A stretch of 64,000 nucleotides of DNA from Paludibacteraceae bacterium (GCA_017625155.1 JAGALP010000004.1:352414-416413); one strand, 5' to 3'; positions 42,156 through 49,974 are shown, counted from the first letter of the stretch. Numbers and translations: made by a program. Notes: generated from the sequence alone by a model not told the origin.

Positions 42156-43913
42156 TTATGCTTTTATTTGACGCTCAGCGAGCAAGTCGTTGAGTTGTTG
42201 TTGATACTTATTAAATTCTTCGCTCTTGAACTCGCTATAGTTCATCTGCTTGCAGAGGTTAATCACGCGCTTGAAGTATTCGCTTACATCAAGGAAGTTG
42301 GTGAAGTTGTAGTCGTGCTTGCAGATATCCATCACGAGGTTGAGGATATATTGTTGACGCTCCAATGGGCACACAGCATCGATCTTGTCGAATGCATCTT
42401 GTTGCAGTACCACGAAGTCGATTACCTCTGATTTCCAGAACTCCTCGTGATAATCTACTGGCACACCGTCGTCACCCAAGATATTGATTTGCTCTTGAAT
42501 CTCCTTACCGCGTTGCAAGTAGGTCTTCATATCGTTCACTTTGCCGAGCCACTTATCGTCGATGATACCAGCGATATACTCCTCAAACTCAGGATATTCG
42601 ATGTACTTTGAGTATGAGTCGATTGGGTTCACAGCAGGGTAACGCTTGCGGTCAGCACGAGCTTGCTCCAGTGCGTAGAAGCAGCGTGCCACTTTCTTTG
42701 TACCTTCAGTCACTGGCTCCTTCAAGTTACCACCTGCAGGTGATACAGTACCCAAGAAGGTTACAGAACCAGTCTTACCATTATTAAGGTACACATAACC
42801 TGCGCGCGCATAGAACGCACCGATGATAGCCGACAAGTCCATTGGGAACGCATCTTGACCTGGCAACTCCTCCAAACGGTTAGACATCTCACGCAACGCT
42901 TGTGCCCAACGAGAAGTAGAGTCAGCCATCAACAACACGCGCAAGCCCATCGAACGGTAGTACTCTGCAATAGCCATAGAGGTATATACAGATGCCTCAC
43001 GAGATGCCACAGGCATGTTAGATGTGTTGGCGATAATGATGGTACGCTCCATCAACTTGCGACCTGTATGTGGGTCTTCCAACTCTGGGAACTCGGTAAA
43101 TGTCTCCACCACCTCGTTTGCACGCTCACCGCAGGCAGCGATGATCACGATGTCAGCCTCTGCTTGCTTAGAGATAGCGTGTTGGAGCACGGTTTTACCT
43201 GTACCGAAAGGACCAGGGATAAATCCTGTACCACCCTCGCAGATTGGGTTTGCGGTGTCGATAGTACGCACACCTGTCTCAAGCAACTTGAATGGACGTG
43301 GTTTGCTCTTGTATGCCAATACTGGCTTCTTCACTGGCCACTTTTGTACCATGGTCACATTGTGGTCATTGCCCTCAGCATCGGTCAACACAGCGATGGT
43401 GTCGTGAATCTTGTACTCACCAGCAGCCACGATACTCTTCACGGTGTATGTGCCTTCGAATACAAATGGCACCATGATCTTGTGTGGTTGGTAGTTCTCA
43501 TCTACCTCACCCAACCATGCAGCAGCTTCCACTTTGTCGCCTACCTTTGCGATTGGCTCAAATTTCCATAGCTTCTCCTCGTCAAGTGGGAAGTTGTACT
43601 CACCACGTTGGAGGAAAACGCCGGTCAACTTATCGAGGTCGTTTTGCAGACCATCGTAGTTGCGGCTCAAAAGACCAGGACCCAATGTTACCTCAAGCAT
43701 GTGTCCTGTAAACTCTACGGTATTGCCGACTTTCAATCCACGAGTGCTCTCAAACACCTGTACATAGACATTGTCGCCAATCACCTTAATGACCTCTGCC
43801 ATCAATCGGGTCTCACCGAGCTTGATGTAGCAGATTTCGTTTTGTGATACAGGTCCATCTACCACCACAGTCACAAGGTTGGCGATGATACCTTTTACTT
43901 TTCCTGTTGTCAT
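42156..43913 (-). CDS. ntpA: V-type ATPase catalytic subunit A
   Basis: Catalytic subunit, 585 residues. P-loop GPFGTGKTVLQHA is at about residue 235, the catalytic Glu in CGERANEVVE near 262, and ADSTSRWAQALREMSNR near 330. The A-type insertion (non-homologous region, about residues 110-190, PFVFEGTYTVKSIVAAGEY) is present, which separates it from F-type beta subunits. Upstream gene DUF2764 ends 4 bp before the start. Residues shared with archaeal/bacterial V-type enzymes indicate an intact ATPase. Confidence 0.96.
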   Translation of the reverse strand: MTTGKVKGIIANLVTVVVDGPVSQNEICYIKLGETRLMAEVIKVIGDNVYVQVFESTRGLKVGNTVEFTGHMLEVTLGPGLLSRNYDGLQNDLDKLTGVFLQRGEYNFPLDEEKLWKFEPIAKVGDKVEAAAWLGEVDENYQPHKIMVPFVFEGTYTVKSIVAAGEYKIHDTIAVLTDAEGNDHNVTMVQKWPVKKPVLAYKSKPRPFKLLETGVRTIDTANPICEGGTGFIPGPFGTGKTVLQHAISKQAEADIVIIAACGERANEVVETFTEFPELEDPHTGRKLMERTIIIANTSNMPVASREASVYTSMAIAEYYRSMGLRVLLMADSTSRWAQALREMSNRLEELPGQDAFPMDLSAIIGAFYARAGYVYLNNGKTGSVTFLGTVSPAGGNLKEPVTEGTKKVARCFYALEQARADRKRYPAVNPIDSYSKYIEYPEFEEYIAGIIDDKWLGKVNDMKTYLQRGKEIQEQINILGDDGVPVDYHEEFWKSEVIDFVVLQQDAFDKIDAVCPLERQQYILNLVMDICKHDYNFTNFLDVSEYFKRVINLCKQMNYSEFKSEEFNKYQQQLNDLLAERQIKA

Positions 43914-43917
43914 ATCT

Positions 43918-44637
43918 TTATTGTAAATTTATTCCTTTTTTCATGCCTGCTACCAATTCGCGGAACACTTGCTCGCCTTGTTCTACGGTCAATACTGCCC
44001 AACGATTCAGCATTTCTGCTTGCAAGTAGTAAGCCAATACATTTTCTATTGAGAAGTTCACAAACAATGTCTTCTCCTCCAACCATGCAAAGCGGATGGC
44101 GTCCATCTGTTTCTCACGCTCCATGAGGTTATCAATCTCCACGAGCGCCATCACTTCCGATAGATTATCCATCACGCCTGCCAAGCCAAAATCCTTTTGT
44201 GGAAGATCCTTACGCAAGATCTCTGCCACAGGGTTATGCCCAACGATTGCCTTACGTACATCAAAACCGTGACGACGACAAATAGTTGCTGCCAACACAT
44301 TGTTCATGTCTTGGTTGAACGCAAACCACTTGCGAACGAACGCGTTTTTGCTCGCAAGACCCATTTCGTATAGCACCTGCGTACGCAAGTCGGTTTCTGA
44401 CAGCACTTCGCGTGCGTCTTCCCACCAGCTTGGCTGATTCAAGATTGTCTCGTCATACTCGGCAATCTTATCCAGCACTTCCTGCGCATCAGATGGCATA
44501 CGCAACACGGAAAGCAGCGCGAGGTCCTTCTCGGTGAGTGTCTCACCAAAAAGCTCCAGCAGAGCATCGATACCCATCGGTGCCTCTCCGCCCGCCTTCA
44601 AATCAGGCAAACCAGCTAATAAACATTCGTATCCCAT
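43918..44637 (-). CDS. DUF2764 family protein of the V-ATPase operon
   Basis: A 239-residue soluble protein found in V-type ATPase operons of Bacteroidota and some spirochaetes, between subunits E and A. MGYECLLAGLPDLKAG is the typical start; the rest is helical. These operons lack genes for subunits C, F and G, so DUF2764 may replace the C (d-like) subunit that joins head and rotor; this is inference from position. The ATG overlaps the stop codon of subunit E by one base (TAATG). Confidence 0.85.
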   Translation of the reverse strand: MGYECLLAGLPDLKAGGEAPMGIDALLELFGETLTEKDLALLSVLRMPSDAQEVLDKIAEYDETILNQPSWWEDAREVLSETDLRTQVLYEMGLASKNAFVRKWFAFNQDMNNVLAATICRRHGFDVRKAIVGHNPVAEILRKDLPQKDFGLAGVMDNLSEVMALVEIDNLMEREKQMDAIRFAWLEEKTLFVNFSIENVLAYYLQAEMLNRWAVLTVEQGEQVFRELVAGMKKGINLQ

Positions 44638-45221
44638 TAGAACAGCAAATCAATCAACTGTGGACGCAAGAACTCTTTGAAGTACTCTACAAACTCCTTC
44701 TCGCCGAAGTTCAACTTGTAGCCACCTTTCTCTGGTACGATAGCGAAATCGGTCTTGATGCCTTTCACTTCGTTGATCTTCACGCCTTTTTCGAGCAAAC
44801 CTTTTGCGTTAGCAGCAAAGTATGCCTTCAATGCCTCTGCATCTTTTGCCTCGATGGTCACGTTGCCATCCTTCGCCATTTGCTCAGCGAGTTTAGCGAT
44901 TACGCCTTGCATGAATTTTGCGTCAGCGGTAGCAGCTTTCACGCTGTCAGCAGCCACTTGCTCAGTGAGCAGATTGGTTACTTCTGTCTTGAGCGCACTT
45001 ACGCTTTGCTCAGCGAAGAGTTTCAACTCGGCACGAGTGTTCTTGTCCATCTCTGCCAATTTTGCTTCTGCAGCAGCCAATTTCTCTGCTGCCTCTTTCT
45101 CGGCTTTAGCCACGATAGCAGCAGCTTCGTCTTGTGCTTTTTTCACGATAGCAGCTGCCTCGGCATTACCTTTCTCCACGCCTTCTGCGTAGATTTTGTT
45201 GGTCAATTCTGATAGATTCAT
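44637..45221 (-). CDS. ntpE: V-type ATPase subunit E
   Basis: Peripheral stalk subunit, 194 residues. The first 75 residues form an Ala/Glu/Lys-rich coiled coil (VEKGNAEAAAIVKKAQDEAA, KAEKEAAEKLAAAEAKLAEM); the C-terminal part (GKIDFAIVPEKGGYKLNFGEKEFVEYF-like, residues about 155-185) is the globular head. It opens the operon behind a strong promoter and a leader of about 85 nt that contains an inverted repeat AATGCCC/GGGCATT. Confidence 0.88.
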   Translation of the reverse strand: MNLSELTNKIYAEGVEKGNAEAAAIVKKAQDEAAAIVAKAEKEAAEKLAAAEAKLAEMDKNTRAELKLFAEQSVSALKTEVTNLLTEQVAADSVKAATADAKFMQGVIAKLAEQMAKDGNVTIEAKDAEALKAYFAANAKGLLEKGVKINEVKGIKTDFAIVPEKGGYKLNFGEKEFVEYFKEFLRPQLIDLLF

Positions 45222-45312
45222 TTTGTATATTTTTTATTAATTATTTCTCGTGTTTTTGCCATTCCTTAGGGCATTTTCTACGATACTATTCACAATGCCC
45301 CAAAAATCCGCG

Positions 45313-45343
45313 CAAAATTACTAAAAATTTTCGACATACACAA
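45313..45343 (-). promoter_or_regulatory. Promoter of the V-ATPase operon
   Basis: Minus strand TTG (45343-45341) and TAATTTTG (45320-45313), spacer 20 bp. Confidence 0.8.
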
Positions 45344-45365
45344 ATAATAATTGAAAATTATTGTT

Positions 45366-45749
45366 TTATTGCTGCGTTTTCAACTTTCTCAACAATTGCG
45401 CAGCAATATAGCATTGTATTTTGACATACTGTTTCTCGCCTCGTTTTGGTTTATCCAGTTGCTCCTCGAACAACGCTTGCCAGTGTGCCAAACGCTCAGG
45501 ATCGTTCATTTCGGCAGTAGCTTGCTGCTGTGCCACTTTGAATAGTTCGCGATTAGCTTCTGCCCCTGCCGACCATTTTCCTTTATGCAAATGATAGGTG
45601 TACATCTCTTTGGGTCCTAATCTTGGAGTACCGTTTTTTGTTTTTCCATAACATTTACGACGTGTGACCATGACTGAGCCATTGCCACGATTCATACAGA
45701 TTTTTCCGCGCACCTCTTCCACAGGTGCCATGTAAGTTACTTGTGACAT
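45366..45749 (-). CDS. Conserved hypothetical protein
   Basis: A 127-residue soluble, basic protein. The N terminus MSQVTYMAPVEEVRGKICMN followed by RRKCYGKTKNGTPRLGPKEMYTYHLHKGKW suggests a small beta-rich domain, then a helical tail (AQQQATAEMNDPERLAHWQALFEEQ). Similar proteins starting 'MSQ(I/V)TY..PVE...GK' occur in Bacteroidales without known function. Its stop codon lies 23 bp before the -33 box of the V-ATPase promoter. I see no Bacteroidota-type promoter in front of it. Confidence 0.65.
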   Translation of the reverse strand: MSQVTYMAPVEEVRGKICMNRGNGSVMVTRRKCYGKTKNGTPRLGPKEMYTYHLHKGKWSAGAEANRELFKVAQQQATAEMNDPERLAHWQALFEEQLDKPKRGEKQYVKIQCYIAAQLLRKLKTQQ

Positions 45750-45793
45750 AAATTTTAGTTTTAATTAAGGTTAGTATTTCTTTCAGTTTTCCG

Positions 45794-45833
45794 TTTTCAC
45801 CCTTCACCCTTTCACCCTTAGGCGCTTTGCGCC
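45794..45833. repeat. Heptad repeats joined to a GGCGC hairpin
   Basis: TTTTCAC, CCTTCAC, CCTTTCAC are the reverse complement of the TGAAAGG type, followed directly by GGCGC-TTT-GCGCC-GTCC, the reverse complement of the 16781 module. Confidence 0.7.
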
Positions 45834-45859
45834 GTCCCATAATAGCTTCCCCTCTCGCA

Positions 45860-45903
45860 CCGCACTATTACCGCACAATAACCAGACAATAACCGCACAA
45901 TTC
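45860..45903 (+). repeat. Four 11-bp tandem repeats
   Basis: CCGCACTATTA, CCGCACAATAA, CCAGACAATAA, CCGCACAATTC in register. Confidence 0.8.
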
Positions 45904-46009
45904 GTGGCGGTTACAGTACCTACATATTTCCAATCTGTGCAAACTCCGTTAAGGAGATTTTAGGTTTATAGTTTATCAACTTCCAAGGTTATAGGTTTTT
46001 AATAATATA

Positions 46010-46105
46010 GGGCTCCCGCAAATTTTTAATTTGTGGGAAGAGCAGAGATAGCAATCGCCTAATGCCGCTTAGCGGCAGTCTTTGCGATTTGCTTATCGAA
46101 CGCGA
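46010..46105 (-). ncRNA. Structured 96-nt element, copy B
   Basis: Aligned end to end with copy A (30452-30547) with one single-base length difference. Shared blocks: TCGCGTTCG at the start, TCGCAA-GAC, the TGCCGC/GCGGCA hairpin top, CTCT before hairpin 2 and AATTAAAAATTT in it. The stem arms differ but stay paired (GATA-AGCAA-ATCGC with GCGAT-TGCT-ATC). A promoter placed a few bases upstream means it should be transcribed as a small RNA of about 95-100 nt. No protein is encoded. Confidence 0.65.
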
Positions 46106-46108
46106 GTG

Positions 46109-46139
46109 CAAAGATAATAATAGAACCCTTTTTTTCCAA
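46109..46139 (-). promoter_or_regulatory. Promoter of element copy B
   Basis: Minus strand TTG (46139-46137) and TATCTTTG (46116-46109), spacer 20 bp, followed by CACTCGCG; no protein gene lies downstream within 260 bp. Confidence 0.7.
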
Positions 46140-46294
46140 ATTTTTCTAAAGAAAAATGCAAAAAAACTCGTTTTTGCTAACCCCATGTATCAATTTACCG
46201 CTCGGTGTTAATTCGCCGAGTAAATATTCTTCCACTACGCTCGACGGACTCCCGTCTCGCCTGTCCTGACTCCCCTCCTCTAAACCTTAAACAA

Positions 46295-46313
46295 CAGCGC
46301 CTCTGCGCGTCCA
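46295..46313 (-). repeat. Hairpin module of the TGGACG family
   Basis: Minus strand TGGAC-GCGC-AGAG-GCGC-TG, preceded by GTTTAG as at 16775. Confidence 0.65.
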
Positions 46314-46319
46314 CTAAAC

Positions 46320-46343
46320 AAAATCGCCCAAATTGGCGATTTT
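46320..46343. terminator. Perfect hairpin before the 46426 promoter
   Basis: AAAATCGCC-CAAATT-GGCGATTTT followed by ATTTG. It could end transcripts on either strand and insulates the next promoter. Confidence 0.55.
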
Positions 46344-46345
46344 AT

Positions 46346-46376
46346 TTGCAGGTATGCGATAAATTTTGTACCTTCG
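46346..46376 (+). promoter_or_regulatory. Promoter of the 46426 gene
   Basis: TTG (46346-46348) and TACCTTCG (46369-46376), spacer 20 bp; one mismatch in the -7 element. Confidence 0.65.
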
Positions 46377-46425
46377 CAGGGTGAAAGCATATTACACACT
46401 TAAACAAATATAATTACATACAATT

Positions 46426-46791
46426 ATGAACGAAGAATACAAAGAAAAATCCTCACGTGGACTGATTAATTTGTTGTTAATCATTGCTATAGTTGTTGGC
46501 ATAATTGCCATGATGTGGAAAGTAGGTATATTTGGCAATACAGCAGAAGATGTTGAAATAACTACCACAGAAGAAGTAGTTATTACCAAAACTGATGAAG
46601 ATTTTTCTATCACCAAGTCAGAATGGACTACCATGCAGAAGCAAGTGAAGCAGTTGCAAAATGAGATAAAGACCCTGCAAACTGAAGTAAAAGCCCTCAA
46701 AAAAGGGCAATCTGCTGCACCCCACTCTACAACGGAAACTCCTCTTGCCAAAAACACAGCTATTTCCTCGGAAACGAAAGTTAGTTATTAA
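46426..46791 (+). CDS. Single-helix membrane protein with coiled coil
   Basis: A 121-residue protein: charged N terminus (MNEEYKEKSSRG), one membrane helix at about residues 13-32 (LINLLLIIAIVVGIIAMMW), an acidic Thr/Glu/Val-rich region, then a coiled coil (MQKQVKQLQNEIKTLQTEVK, about 67-87) and a Ser/Thr-rich tail. No family was recognised. The arrangement suggests an inner membrane protein with the coiled coil outside. It is monocistronic with its own promoter. Confidence 0.65.
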   Translation: MNEEYKEKSSRGLINLLLIIAIVVGIIAMMWKVGIFGNTAEDVEITTTEEVVITKTDEDFSITKSEWTTMQKQVKQLQNEIKTLQTEVKALKKGQSAAPHSTTETPLAKNTAISSETKVSY

Positions 46792-46900
46792 TAGAGTTGA
46801 TTTTCGGATTGCTTCGCTAATTCGGATTTTCCAGATATTCCGGAGAATCGGGATAGTGATTGTACGTAGTTCTTCCCTTTTGGTGCCGGCGTCGTTCCGG

Positions 46901-46922
46901 TAATCCTGTGTTAATCCTGTGT
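46901..46922 (+). repeat. Two perfect 11-bp repeats
   Basis: TAATCCTGTGT occurs twice without a gap. Confidence 0.6.
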
Positions 46923-47035
46923 TGGGGAGTCGTATTTTACTGTTGTTCGTTACCATGCAAGGTAGTCAGCCCTGCATGGCTGAGAAGCCTATTCTAAATC
47001 CTTCCCTAAAAGGAAGGACTTTTGCGCTTCCTGTT

Positions 47036-47074
47036 CCCGCCCCCCTTCCCTTCAGGGAGGGGGGCGGGGTAGGC
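47036..47074. repeat. GC-rich palindromic element (REP-like), copy 1
   Basis: CCCGCCCCCC-TTCCCT-TC-AGGGAGGGGGGCGGG, then TAGGCTTA. A sister copy is inside mutS2 (50751-50784). Here it can also act as a terminator between converging genes. A smaller hairpin TCCTTCC/GGAAGGA lies just upstream. Confidence 0.75.
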
Positions 47075-48628
47075 TTATCTCATTTCAGCGCCTTGCGCGT
47101 TATAGGTCTTGCCGTCACGCTCGATGAGGAGCTGACCGTTGCGGAGGAGTTTATGGGTGACGGGTGACGGGTTACCGGCTGCGGAATCCATATTTTCGAT
47201 GGATGTAGCAGGGTTGGTACCGTAGAACAGTTCGCCTTCGTAGATCAGATATTCGCCCTGGTACAACTGACAAACAATACGGTAATACTCTAGGTCGTCA
47301 AGAGACTGGTTGAACTCCACGTAGTTGTTAGCCCAAGTGGAAGACGGGTCTTCAATCGTAGCAATATTGTCCCATTCCAGCGTTGATTTGTTTAGTTGGT
47401 AGAGGTTGCAAAGCCGTTTGTAGGTCAGGTCTATCGGTTTATCCCAAATCACTTTGGCGGATGAGGCTTTTCCAACCTGCATATTCTGCAGCGGCAGGAT
47501 AGTTGCCTCGCCTTCGACCGTCATCAGTTCGCTCTTGAACGCCACCTCGTTGTAATAGTAATCCCTTACACCGGCCGAGAAAGAATACTTGCGTCCCGGG
47601 AAAAAGAGCGAGTGCGAGGAGTCATAGTCAATGCTGTCTTCGATAGACTCTCCTCCTGATCCAAAGATGTAGTTGTCATTCTCGGTATAGACAGTGACCA
47701 TGCGATCCTTTGAAGCCGCTTTCAGTGTTTCAGTCATGGTCCACCGGCATATTTTGCCGTCCCATACAGGGTTGAGCGCGGGACATTCGATCCATTGTGC
47801 ATAGAGGGTGATGTCCTGCATGAGCGAGTCTTCATCAAATCTCCAAGGAGTATTACCCTCCGCATCGGTGGACCAATAGAAGATATGGGTATTACCGCTA
47901 CTTTGGTACTTATACTGGTCTGGGACAGTAGGCAGGGTTATTTTGGATTTCTTGGGAGCCGTCATAGCCTCAGGGTTCGCAAAGAGGGTTTGGGCATTGA
48001 AGGTGACCGTGAACGTCTCCTCAATGAGCAGTTCGTCCGATATACCACGCATGACGACATCCGTCCCCTGCAAGGCGTCGGCTACCGCGCGGTAGGTTCC
48101 CGGCGTGGTGAGCGCGTCGAAAGAGATACTTTGGTTCCAACCGTTGGTAGTGGTGCGCGTAGCGAGGTCGGTCCATTCTTCCCCGTTTTTCTTCTGGAGC
48201 GTAGCGCGGACGAAGAGATAACCGATATACCCCCACTGAACAGTACCGTTGTTGTTGAGCGTGACATTCGGCACGACCAGGGTGTCTTTGTCACCGGGAA
48301 CGGTATATTCCGGGCTGACGACCTCGGCGCTATATATATTACCGGGGTTAGCATAAGAAGAAACTTTGGCATAATAGGTTCTGCCTTTGTAGAAATTAGA
48401 CGAGAAATCCCAGCTTGTCTGGACACTTGTGCCGATCGAAGTGATTTTATCACCGGATTGGGTGAACAATTGCAAGAGAATGCCCTCGTACACACTATCA
48501 TTCGTGAGTTCGGGCAGTTCCCATCTCAGGGTGCCATTGTCCCATTGGACATTAATAGGTGCAGGCACAGCCCAAATGGCTGTCGCGTAGCTGGCGATCA
48601 TAGCCAGAGAAAGTAAAAGTTTCCGCAT
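47075..48628 (-). CDS. Secreted InlB-repeat protein with T9SS-like tail
   Basis: A 517-residue exported protein with a signal peptide ending AIWAVPAP (about residue 20). It is all-beta: several fibronectin-like modules and one Listeria-Bacteroides (InlB B) repeat at about residues 210-290 (VTFNAQTLFANPEAM ... WRFDEDSLMQDITLYAQW). The last 25 residues (HKLLRNGQLLIERDGKTYNA) match the tail of the endonuclease I protein and of type IX secretion cargo. GC content and codon use (CCG, GGC, CGG) are visibly higher than in neighbours, a sign of possible transfer. Likely a surface adhesin. Confidence 0.8.
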   Translation of the reverse strand: MRKLLLSLAMIASYATAIWAVPAPINVQWDNGTLRWELPELTNDSVYEGILLQLFTQSGDKITSIGTSVQTSWDFSSNFYKGRTYYAKVSSYANPGNIYSAEVVSPEYTVPGDKDTLVVPNVTLNNNGTVQWGYIGYLFVRATLQKKNGEEWTDLATRTTTNGWNQSISFDALTTPGTYRAVADALQGTDVVMRGISDELLIEETFTVTFNAQTLFANPEAMTAPKKSKITLPTVPDQYKYQSSGNTHIFYWSTDAEGNTPWRFDEDSLMQDITLYAQWIECPALNPVWDGKICRWTMTETLKAASKDRMVTVYTENDNYIFGSGGESIEDSIDYDSSHSLFFPGRKYSFSAGVRDYYYNEVAFKSELMTVEGEATILPLQNMQVGKASSAKVIWDKPIDLTYKRLCNLYQLNKSTLEWDNIATIEDPSSTWANNYVEFNQSLDDLEYYRIVCQLYQGEYLIYEGELFYGTNPATSIENMDSAAGNPSPVTHKLLRNGQLLIERDGKTYNAQGAEMR

Positions 48629-48808
48629 AATTTTTAGTTGTTTTAAGAGTTGTTAGTTATGTTAGTTTGTTTATTAGATGTCCCAAAGTCGTCGAGGACC
48701 CTATTATGGGGACAGGGGGATACAAACGAGAAAGCGGCACGCACATAGTGTGAGCGCCGCTATAAAGCAAGCAAAATAGTATTTTTGTTAAATCAATCTC
48801 TGCGAATA

Positions 48809-48818
48809 CCCCCCCCCC
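48809..48818 (+). repeat. Run of ten C residues
   Basis: A homopolymer about 180 bp upstream of the InlB-repeat gene start, in its probable leader. Such runs vary in length by slippage. Nearby is a GCGGC/GCCGC inverted repeat (48734-48763 region). Confidence 0.6.
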
Positions 48819-48901
48819 ATGATGCTTCCCCGCTTATTCGTAGCGAATCAGCGCGGTTTGCATGGAGTTTGCAGGGGTTATATGTGAGGAGATGGGGCAT
48901 A

Positions 48902-49144
48902 TTAAACAGCTTTGAGTAAATCAAGAACAGAGTAAACCCGGCTCATGTGCTCGAACGTGAAATACTGGTCATCCAATATCATCCATTCATTACGCCTCTT
49001 CACAGACATGTGCTGAATATCCGGAAATATCGACACGGGAACGGTTATCTCGCGTCCGTCCGTTAACAAAGCAATGAACTTGCCCTTACGGGAAACAAAA
49101 TCCATACTCTTAATGCCCAATGATACATTTGGAATCTTGCACAT
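48902..49144 (-). CDS. DUF2442 family protein
   Basis: An 80-residue protein with the DUF2442 core: KFIALLTDGREITVPVSIFPDIQHMSVKRRNEW in two segments and the later WMILDDQYFTFEHMSRVYSVLDLL. DUF2442 proteins often sit beside DUF4160 proteins, as here (13 bp downstream), an arrangement proposed to be toxin-antitoxin-like; no activity is proven. In this copy the usual acidic 'DIDEDISV' end is replaced by FEHMSRVYSV. Confidence 0.75.
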   Translation of the reverse strand: MCKIPNVSLGIKSMDFVSRKGKFIALLTDGREITVPVSIFPDIQHMSVKRRNEWMILDDQYFTFEHMSRVYSVLDLLKAV

Positions 49145-49157
49145 AACAGCCTCCTTT

Positions 49158-49454
49158 TTATTTTTCTATATTCTTAGGTTGCGGTTTTTCACCGCGGAAA
49201 GTCTTAGTAATCTGGTCATTGATCATCTCCCAATGACGATCTATCGCCGCGAGAAGCATCGCATTCTCTTTTGCAGACAACTCAGATTCAGCTATCTCAA
49301 CACACTTGACACCGCCACTCTCTATCCATATCTTAGCCACCGAGCGCAGATGCCGACTTCCTTTGCGGTAGACATGCACATGGCGACGGTTGTCGTTGAT
49401 ATCAATCGGGATAGCCACTAAAATAAATGCCTTAAGAAACGCAAGTTGTCCCAT
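49158..49454 (-). CDS. DUF4160 family protein
   Basis: A 98-residue protein resembling DUF4160: FLKAFILVAIPIDINDNRRHVHVY contains the conserved HVHV strand, then SVAKIWIESGGVKCVEI and the helical end AKENAMLLAAIDRHWEMINDQ. It precedes the DUF2442 gene in one transcript. The pair resembles toxin-antitoxin modules in size and layout, but biochemical function is unknown. A promoter with the 20 bp spacer lies 20 bp upstream. Confidence 0.75.
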   Translation of the reverse strand: MGQLAFLKAFILVAIPIDINDNRRHVHVYRKGSRHLRSVAKIWIESGGVKCVEIAESELSAKENAMLLAAIDRHWEMINDQITKTFRGEKPQPKNIEK

Positions 49455-49473
49455 ATTTACACAAAGTCCGCCG

Positions 49474-49504
49474 CAAAGGTACTACATTTTTTTAATATAT
49501 GCAA
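49474..49504 (-). promoter_or_regulatory. Promoter of the DUF4160-DUF2442 pair
   Basis: Minus strand TTG (49504-49502) and TACCTTTG (49481-49474), spacer 20 bp. Confidence 0.8.
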
Positions 49505-49518
49505 GAAAAAAAGCAATT

Positions 49519-49944
49519 TTATGCTCGTTTTTCAAAAAAGTCAATCACATAGTCAATACAACGAAAGTGATTCACCGTTTCGATAATATCATCAATGCGC
49601 GTGTTTTCTGTGGTTACCCCCAATGTGTTTGTTTCAAAGATATAGCGTGTCTGCTCCTTGGTCAGACGACTACCTTCGATATGATTGGAGTTGTAGGTCA
49701 AATCAATCTGTATGCGGTGATAAATTCCACCTTTCAACCTACTCTCTTTTTCCTCTCTCAAACGAGATAATAGAGGCGATAGTTTCGCTTTTCCTTTCTT
49801 AGGCAATGTAGCATCAGCAGGTATATTCCATGATTTACCTACCAGAAACGCGCCCTCAATCTTACCCAATGCGCAATAATTGCGAGCCGTGCGCTCACTC
49901 ACACCATATTTCTCAGCAAATTGACTAACAGATATATATTCCAT
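49519..49944 (-). CDS. Fic N-terminal fragment with helix-turn-helix and inhibitory motif
   Basis: A 141-residue protein. Residues 1-45 are a helix-turn-helix (SVSQFAEKYGVSERTARNYC, then WNIPADA). Residues 75-138 match the part of Fic AMP-transferases that precedes the catalytic core: TYNSNHIEGSRLTKEQTRYI holds the autoinhibitory pattern (S/T)xxxE(G/N) as SNHIEG, then RIDDIIETVNHFRCIDYVID. The catalytic HPFxxGNGR motif is absent; the frame ends at FFEKRA. It is either a stand-alone inhibitor/regulator or a truncated Fic gene. Its promoter overlaps a perfect palindrome, pointing to autoregulation. Confidence 0.7.
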   Translation of the reverse strand: MEYISVSQFAEKYGVSERTARNYCALGKIEGAFLVGKSWNIPADATLPKKGKAKLSPLLSRLREEKESRLKGGIYHRIQIDLTYNSNHIEGSRLTKEQTRYIFETNTLGVTTENTRIDDIIETVNHFRCIDYVIDFFEKRA

Positions 49945-49974
49945 TTTGCGACAAGTTTTTTAGTAAATTCGCTG

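Noticed and set aside
42855..45212. Plus-strand frames antisense to ntpA, DUF2764 and ntpE
   Set aside because: Shadow frames of well-identified genes on the other strand.
45860..45903. CRISPR array
   Set aside because: Units are 11 bp and contiguous, without spacers or cas genes; no CRISPR array was found in the window.
47795..48616. 273-codon plus-strand frame opposite the InlB-repeat protein
   Set aside because: A side effect of high GC content; the minus-strand frame has a signal peptide, an InlB repeat and a T9SS-like tail.
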